Source: Actinomycetota bacterium (GTDB lineage: Bacteria; Actinomycetota; Acidimicrobiia; Acidimicrobiales; GCA-2861595). Taken from it: DNA of 10,075 nucleotides. Location of the stretch: assembly GCA_016781225.1 (NCBI GenBank), contig JADDQT010000053.1:1-10075 (forward strand), written 5' to 3'. A model generated the notes under the pieces. The model did not search any database and had not been told where the DNA came from. It saw nothing but the letters and a program-made list of their open reading frames with translations. The position numbers and the translations under genes are program-made. This document shows positions 6,779 through 10,075 of the stretch, in pieces (position 1 is the first letter of the stretch; each line of letters begins with the position of its first letter).

Positions 6779-7330
6779 CTACGTCCGTAGGCCGGCGTAG
6801 GGCTGGCGTCCGGGGGGAAGGTTCGCCCGACGAGGGTTGGACCGGTCCCGCTCGGAGAGGATCGGCTCGTCGACGCCCCAGTCGGCACCGATCTCGGGGT
6901 CGTCCCAGGCCACTCCGAGCTCGTCGGCCGGGTTGTAGTAGCTGTCGACCAGGTAGGTGATGGTGAGATCGGTCAGGGCGGCGAAGCCGTGGGCCACGCC
7001 CGGCGGGATGAACACACCCTTGTCGGAACCGTCGCCGATCTCGAGCGCCAGGGTGGCGCCGTCGGTGGGCGAGCCTTCTCGGAGATCGTGGAGCACCACC
7101 CGTGCCCGTCCCCGGGGGACGTACCAGTAGTCCGCCTGGTGGAGGTGGTAGTGGAGACCGACCACGGTGTTGGCCTGACGGTCCGACCGGTTGGCCTGGA
7201 CCATCTCCCGGCCGTGGTCGAACCAGGATCGGCGATAGCTCTCGACGAAACGACCGCGCTCGTCGCCCTGGGCGTCGGGCTCCACGATCACCACGCCCTG
7301 GATGACCTCGGACGCCATGACGTTCGGCAT
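6779..7330 (-). CDS. dTDP-4-dehydrorhamnose 3,5-epimerase family protein (RmlC-like paralogue)
   Basis: A 183-residue cupin-fold protein of the RmlC family, which epimerises dTDP-4-keto-6-deoxysugars at C3/C5 on the way to rhamnose and related sugars. Family landmarks run in order: DERGRFVESY (23-32), GLHYH (58-62), LREGSPTDG, IPPGVAHGF (108-116), YYNPADELG and LSERD (158-162). Catalytic His60, Tyr126 and Asp162 align with His62, Tyr132 and the C-terminal catalytic Asp of E. coli RmlC. However, the RmlC Arg59 of RGLHY is Val57 here and the RmlC Lys72 of QGK is Asp67, so the substrate or reaction may differ. ATG 7330 is chosen; ATG 7318 is an alternative, and no clear ribosome site precedes either. 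No other rhamnose gene (rmlA, rmlB, rmlD) is in the window. It lies 23 bp after the MauE-like gene, suggesting co-transcription. Confidence 0.88.
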   Translation of the reverse strand: MPNVMASEVIQGVVIVEPDAQGDERGRFVESYRRSWFDHGREMVQANRSDRQANTVVGLHYHLHQADYWYVPRGRARVVLHDLREGSPTDGATLALEIGDGSDKGVFIPPGVAHGFAALTDLTITYLVDSYYNPADELGVAWDDPEIGADWGVDEPILSERDRSNPRRANLPPGRQPYAGLRT

Positions 7331-7353
7331 AGGGCGCCAGAGTACCGGTGGAC

Positions 7354-7806
7354 TTAGCGGCGGGCGCCGATCCGGGATCGGGACTGGGCGACGATCAAGA
7401 GGCCGACAGCCACCCCGGCGATCACCTCCGGACGCCCCACCTGGCCACCGCGTACTACGCCGACCGCAGCCATGGCGGTCAGCAAGACGTTGCGCACCAG
7501 GGTGTCGAGACCCACCGGCTCGGGTGACGTCTCGACGAAGCACCCGCACGGGACCTGCTCTGTGCTCCGAAGGCGCAGGGCGACGGCCACGGTGAACAGG
7601 GCAAAGAGGATGCCCGAGGCGGCGGCCGTCCAGCGTACGCCCACCTGGGCCATGAGGAGGCCGCCCAGGACCAGCTCCAGCCAGGGCAGCCCGCCGATCA
7701 CCCAGCGCGGGGCGCCGAACTCGGCGGCGGCAGTGGGCCACGCTCGCTGGCCGAGCTTGAAAGCGCCTGCCAGCAAGAGGACGGTGCCCAAGGCGACTCT
7801 CTCCAC
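7354..7806 (-). CDS. MauE/DoxX-like integral membrane protein
   Basis: A 150-residue protein with four likely membrane segments: about 4-19, 37-56, 60-77 and a C-terminal pair around 103-118 and 126-140. After segment three comes VPCGCFVETSPEPVGLDTLVRN (84-106), matching the Cys-Gly-Cys-Phe and Arg-Asn pattern of the MauE family. The early LLLAGAFKL (10-18) fits the 'AG..K' motif of MauE/DoxX proteins. MauE is linked to methylamine dehydrogenase maturation, probably disulfide handling, but most homologues occur elsewhere and act in unknown thiol or quinone-linked redox steps; no methylamine genes are seen here. Cys87 and Cys89 are the only cysteines. The GTG start at 7806 is 8 nt after the flavin-reductase stop and has AGGA about 8 nt upstream. 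Reading further upstream in frame gives an unlikely Arg-rich leader overlapping that gene. Confidence 0.82.
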   Translation of the reverse strand: MERVALGTVLLLAGAFKLGQRAWPTAAAEFGAPRWVIGGLPWLELVLGGLLMAQVGVRWTAAASGILFALFTVAVALRLRSTEQVPCGCFVETSPEPVGLDTLVRNVLLTAMAAVGVVRGGQVGRPEVIAGVAVGLLIVAQSRSRIGARR

Positions 7807-7814
7807 GACCGGTC

Positions 7815-8339
7815 CTACGGCTCGAAGCGGCCGTAGCCACCCCGGTAGAAGAGGAGAGGCGACGCCTCCCGGTTCACGTCCAGGTCGACGACCCTTCCGA
7901 CCACTATGAGATGGTCCCCGGCCTCGTGGATGGCCTCGATCCTGGCGTCGACCCATGCCAGCACGCCGTCGAGCACCGGTGAGCCGGTGGCGTGGGACGG
8001 CCTCCACCCGATCCCCTGGAACTTGTCCACGCCGCGCGTGGCGAAACGGCGGCAGAGCGCCTCCTGGTCCTGGGCAAGGATGTTGGCGCAGAAGGCGCCC
8101 GCGTCACGGATGCTCGGCCAGCTGAGAATGGCGCTCCCCGGGCACATGGCGACGAGGGGTGGGTCCAGGGAGACCGAGGTGAACGACTGGGCGCTGAAAC
8201 CCGCCGGTGCCCCGCCACCCGGTGGGTCGCGGTGGACGGCGGTGACGATGGTGATGCCCGTGCAGAAGTGGCCCAGCACCTGGCGGTAGCGCGCCACGTC
8301 GAAGCTCTGCGTGCCGGCCGGTCCCCAGTCCTCGGGCAA
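7815..8339 (-). CDS. Flavin reductase-domain protein (FMN-binding split barrel)
   Basis: A ~174-residue protein of the flavin reductase-like family (HpaC, RutF and relatives), which reduce FMN or FAD with NAD(P)H, often supplying a two-component monooxygenase. Motifs in order: YRQVLGHFCTGITIVTAV, GFSAQSFTSVSLDPPLVAMC (flavin-contact region), SWPSIRDAGAFCANILAQDQ, FATRGVDKFQGIGW, LAWVDARIEAIHEAGDHLIV with GDH, and the final LLFYRGGYGRFEP. These cover the whole family domain. The start is uncertain: TTG at 8339 has GGGAGG eight bases upstream and is preferred; TTG at 8378 would add 13 residues, and a GTG at 8297 would begin just before the domain. No partner oxygenase is in the window. It is first of a closely spaced set with the MauE-like and epimerase genes. 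Confidence 0.87.
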   Translation of the reverse strand: MPEDWGPAGTQSFDVARYRQVLGHFCTGITIVTAVHRDPPGGGAPAGFSAQSFTSVSLDPPLVAMCPGSAILSWPSIRDAGAFCANILAQDQEALCRRFATRGVDKFQGIGWRPSHATGSPVLDGVLAWVDARIEAIHEAGDHLIVVGRVVDLDVNREASPLLFYRGGYGRFEP

Positions 8340-8391
8340 GGCCAGAGCCTCCCGCGCCGTCCCTGCTCCCGTCCACAACCTTTGCAGCGCG

Positions 8392-8421
8392 TCGAGCCCT
8401 CTACCAGAGCCGTCGGCTCGA
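8392..8421 (-). terminator. Hairpin after pilT, possible terminator
   Basis: Arms TCGAGCC (8392-8398) and GGCTCGA (8415-8421) pair perfectly, and CTCT/AGAG inside (8399-8402 and 8406-8409) can extend the stem. The structure starts 3 bp past the pilT stop codon. It has no T tract, and the modest stem makes the call tentative. It would separate pilT from the flavin-reductase gene. Confidence 0.45.
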
Positions 8422-8424
8422 GGT

Positions 8425-9522
8425 TCAGCGTGAGCCGGCGGCCACCAAGCCCTTGCGCTGGAGCATCACCTTCAGGTCGTGGGGGTTCGAGGCCGTCATC
8501 ATGGCGTCACGCAGGTCGATGGCACCCTGCTCGTAGAGGCGGACGAGGGCCTGGTCGAAGGTCTGCATCCCGTAGTACTCACCGTCGGCCACGATCTCGT
8601 GGATGTCCGCAGTCTTGTGGGGGTCGATGATGCACTGCTGGAGCCGTCCGTTCACGACCATGACCTCCAGTGCCGCCACCCTCCCGCCGCCGTTGCTGCG
8701 GGGGACGAGGCGCTGGCAGATCGTGCCCCGGAGGGCACCGGCCATGGCCACCCGGATCTGGTTCTGCTGGAACGGCGGGAAGAAGTCCACGATCCGGTTG
8801 ATGGTCTCGGTTGCGTCGATGGTGTGCAGGGTAGAGAACACGAGGTGGCCGGTCTCGGCGGCCCGCAGGGCGGTGGCCACGGTCTCGGTGTCGCGCATCT
8901 CCCCCACCAGGATGACGTCGGGATCCTGGCGCATGGCCGAGCGCATTGCGACGGCGAAGTCGGCGGTGTCGAAGCCGATCTCACGCTGGTTCACCTCCGC
9001 CATCTCGTCGCGGTGGAGCACCTCGATGGGGTCTTCGATGGTGACGATGTGAACCTCGCGGGTGCGGTTGATGTGATCGATCATGGCCGCCAGCGTCGTG
9101 GTCTTCCCCGAGCCCGTCGGGCCGGTGACCAGCACCAGGCCCCGTGGCTCGTTGGCCAGCCGCGCCACCACCTCGGGGAGGCCCAGCTCCTCGAAGCTGG
9201 CCGCCGACGTACGGACCCGTCGGAAGACCATGGCTACCGTCCCCCTCTGGCGGAAGACGTTGACCCGGAAACGGCCCACGCCCGGGATGGCGTAGGCGAA
9301 GTCGGCCTCGTTCTGCTTGGCGAACTGCTCGGCCATGTCGGGGCGCATGATGCTGGCCGCCATCTGGTCGGTGGCCTCGTTGCTCAGGCGCTCCTCCCCC
9401 TGGATGGTGATCAGCGTCCCGTGGACCCTCATTCTGGGCACGGCTCCGACCTTGAGGTGAAGGTCGGAGGCGTCGGTCCCGTCCATGCTCTGGAGCAGAC
9501 GGTCGAGCAACTCGTGAGCCAT
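8425..9522 (-). CDS. pilT: PilT-type type IV pilus retraction ATPase
   Basis: A 365-residue secretion-family ATPase, close to the ~345-370 of PilT, which forms a cytosolic hexamer at the pilus base and powers depolymerisation of the pilus. The N-terminal domain has ASDLHLKVGAVPRMRVHG (18-35). The ATPase core shows Walker A GPTGSGKT (134-141), Asp box TIEDPIEV (161-168), Walker B VILVGEMRD (203-211) with Glu208, and His box with His226 and His233 (GHLVFSTLHT). The C-terminal YYGMQTFDQAL matches PilT. The AIRNLIRE motif required for retraction in classical PilT is replaced by a divergent stretch near 293-300 (RLQQCIID). ATG 9522 is fixed by an in-frame TAG three codons upstream; a run of seven G directly precedes it, with no well-spaced ribosome site. 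No pilB, pilC or pilin gene is in the window. It lies 75 bp after the methyltransferase gene. Confidence 0.94.
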   Translation of the reverse strand: MAHELLDRLLQSMDGTDASDLHLKVGAVPRMRVHGTLITIQGEERLSNEATDQMAASIMRPDMAEQFAKQNEADFAYAIPGVGRFRVNVFRQRGTVAMVFRRVRTSAASFEELGLPEVVARLANEPRGLVLVTGPTGSGKTTTLAAMIDHINRTREVHIVTIEDPIEVLHRDEMAEVNQREIGFDTADFAVAMRSAMRQDPDVILVGEMRDTETVATALRAAETGHLVFSTLHTIDATETINRIVDFFPPFQQNQIRVAMAGALRGTICQRLVPRSNGGGRVAALEVMVVNGRLQQCIIDPHKTADIHEIVADGEYYGMQTFDQALVRLYEQGAIDLRDAMMTASNPHDLKVMLQRKGLVAAGSR

Positions 9523-9597
9523 CCCCCCCTACATCGGCCACCTTCCCGGCGACCCTGAGGCATTCTCCATCCCTGTCGTCCAACACCGGCACTCCCG

Positions 9598-10075
9598 TCA
9601 GCGTCGGGCGCACCAGAAGACGTCGACCACGTGTGGCAGCACGAACCGCTCGCCCAGGTGGGCCACCACCTCCCGCGCCCGGTCGAGGATCTGCTGGCGC
9701 TCGCCGGCGGGAAGAACGGCGATGAAGCTCATCGAGGCCAGGCGCAGGACCAGGCGGTCGGCATCCATCTGCTGGTCGTAGGCGAAATGGGCCTCCTCGA
9801 GTGGCGTGAAGAGCTCGGTTCGCTCGAAGGCGGCGCGCCAGGCGCCGTAGCGATAGCGCGGGACCCCGGCCTCGTAAGGCTCGATGAGCTCGTAGAGGGC
9901 GCGTACCCAGGGGACGCGCTCGTCTCGCATCGCCCACATGAGCCCGATACGCCCTCTGGGACGAAGGATGCGGTGCACCTCCCCGAGGGTCTCGTCCCCC
10001 CCGAACCAGTGGAAGGCCTGCGCCGCCACGACGGCATCGGCTGAAGCCGGGGGTAGGGCGGTGGCCTCCGCGGTG
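9598..10075 (-). CDS. Class I SAM-dependent methyltransferase, C-terminal part (cut by window edge)
   Basis: The last ~158 residues of a methyltransferase of the type 11 / UbiE-like group; the start and the SAM-binding GxGxG motif lie beyond the right edge. The visible part begins TAEATALPPASADAVVAAQA, where an 'A..LP..S.DAVV..QAFHWF' motif marks strand 4 and the following segment (QAFHWFGGDE) of the Rossmann-like fold. Next comes EVHRILRPRGRIGLMWAMRD, the typical post-motif helix and strand 5, then a helical C-terminal region ending in VVDVFWCARR. The AQAFHWF variant is common in proteins annotated as methyltransferase-domain proteins of unknown substrate. An ATG-less start inside the window (GTG at 10032) would remove the conserved core, so the gene surely continues off the edge. 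Substrate cannot be told from the sequence. Confidence 0.9.
   Translation of the reverse strand, partial: TAEATALPPASADAVVAAQAFHWFGGDETLGEVHRILRPRGRIGLMWAMRDERVPWVRALYELIEPYEAGVPRYRYGAWRAAFERTELFTPLEEAHFAYDQQMDADRLVLRLASMSFIAVLPAGERQQILDRAREVVAHLGERFVLPHVVDVFWCARR

Noticed and set aside
6755..6785. tRNA T-arm-like sequence (GGTTCAAGTC on the minus strand)
   Set aside because: The flanks cannot form the five-pair T stem, and no anticodon arm or acceptor stem is found upstream. It is chance or at most an unrecognisable remnant.
6778..6791. Inverted repeat CCTACG-TC-CGTAGG at the end of the epimerase gene
   Set aside because: Stem of five pairs with a four-base loop, partly inside the coding region, and no T tract; too weak to call a terminator.
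8479..9558. Plus-strand open frame (359 codons) across pilT
   Set aside because: Antisense to a clear pilT; Gly/Val/His-rich shadow translation with no motif.
9523..9597. Possible short peptide gene between the methyltransferase and pilT
   Set aside because: A GTG-started frame runs through the 75-bp gap only by continuing out of frame into pilT; there is no ribosome site and no recognisable product.
1..10075. Mobile elements, CRISPR arrays, phage or toxin-antitoxin genes
   Set aside because: I looked for direct-repeat arrays, terminal inverted repeats, transposase or integrase motifs and small toxin/antitoxin pairs and saw none.

Overview
The window is GC-rich chromosomal DNA with dense coding and mostly G/C third codon positions. 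Gene content and sequence flavour suggest a high-GC actinobacterium, possibly an Acidimicrobiia-type lineage; this is an impression from protein motifs, not a database result. I see no transposase, phage gene, integrase, CRISPR array, rRNA or tRNA. Nine of the eleven genes lie on the minus strand, and two genes cut by the window edges are included.

Region 1 (1-2150, minus strand): sufB, the scaffold subunit of the SUF iron-sulfur assembly complex, then a small four-cysteine protein with an arginine-rich tail, then the N-terminal part of a PhzF-family isomerase that abuts or overlaps the four-cysteine gene. None of the usual sufB partners (sufC, sufD, sufS, sufU) is visible.

Region 2 (2151-2763): an AT-richer divergent promoter region with a TGTTAACA palindrome, then two small unrecognised genes that meet tail to tail: an 82-residue protein on the plus strand and a 68-residue protein on the minus strand.

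Region 3 (2764-4909): a full-length S9A oligopeptidase (oligopeptidase B type) on the plus strand, with an intact Ser/Asp/His triad and the paired glutamates expected for cleavage after Arg/Lys. It ends at a long hairpin that probably terminates transcription from both sides.

Region 4 (4910-8378, minus strand), in order of transcription: a flavin-reductase-domain protein, a MauE/DoxX-like membrane protein with a Cys-Gly-Cys motif, an RmlC-type sugar epimerase paralogue with altered substrate residues, and a divergent membrane FtsH-like AAA+ zinc protease. The first three are closely spaced and may be one transcript. The FtsH-like gene has a plausible promoter of its own.

Region 5 (8392-10075, minus strand): the C-terminal part of a class I methyltransferase, then a PilT-type pilus retraction ATPase with a hairpin just past its stop codon.

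The window reads as mostly ordinary housekeeping and accessory genes. I did not find a convincing new multi-gene system. The best leads are the isolated sufB with its four-cysteine neighbour, the divergent FtsH-like protease (Glu in place of the Walker B Asp, very short external loop, extra segment before sensor 1), and the RmlC paralogue lacking the usual Arg and Lys of its active site.
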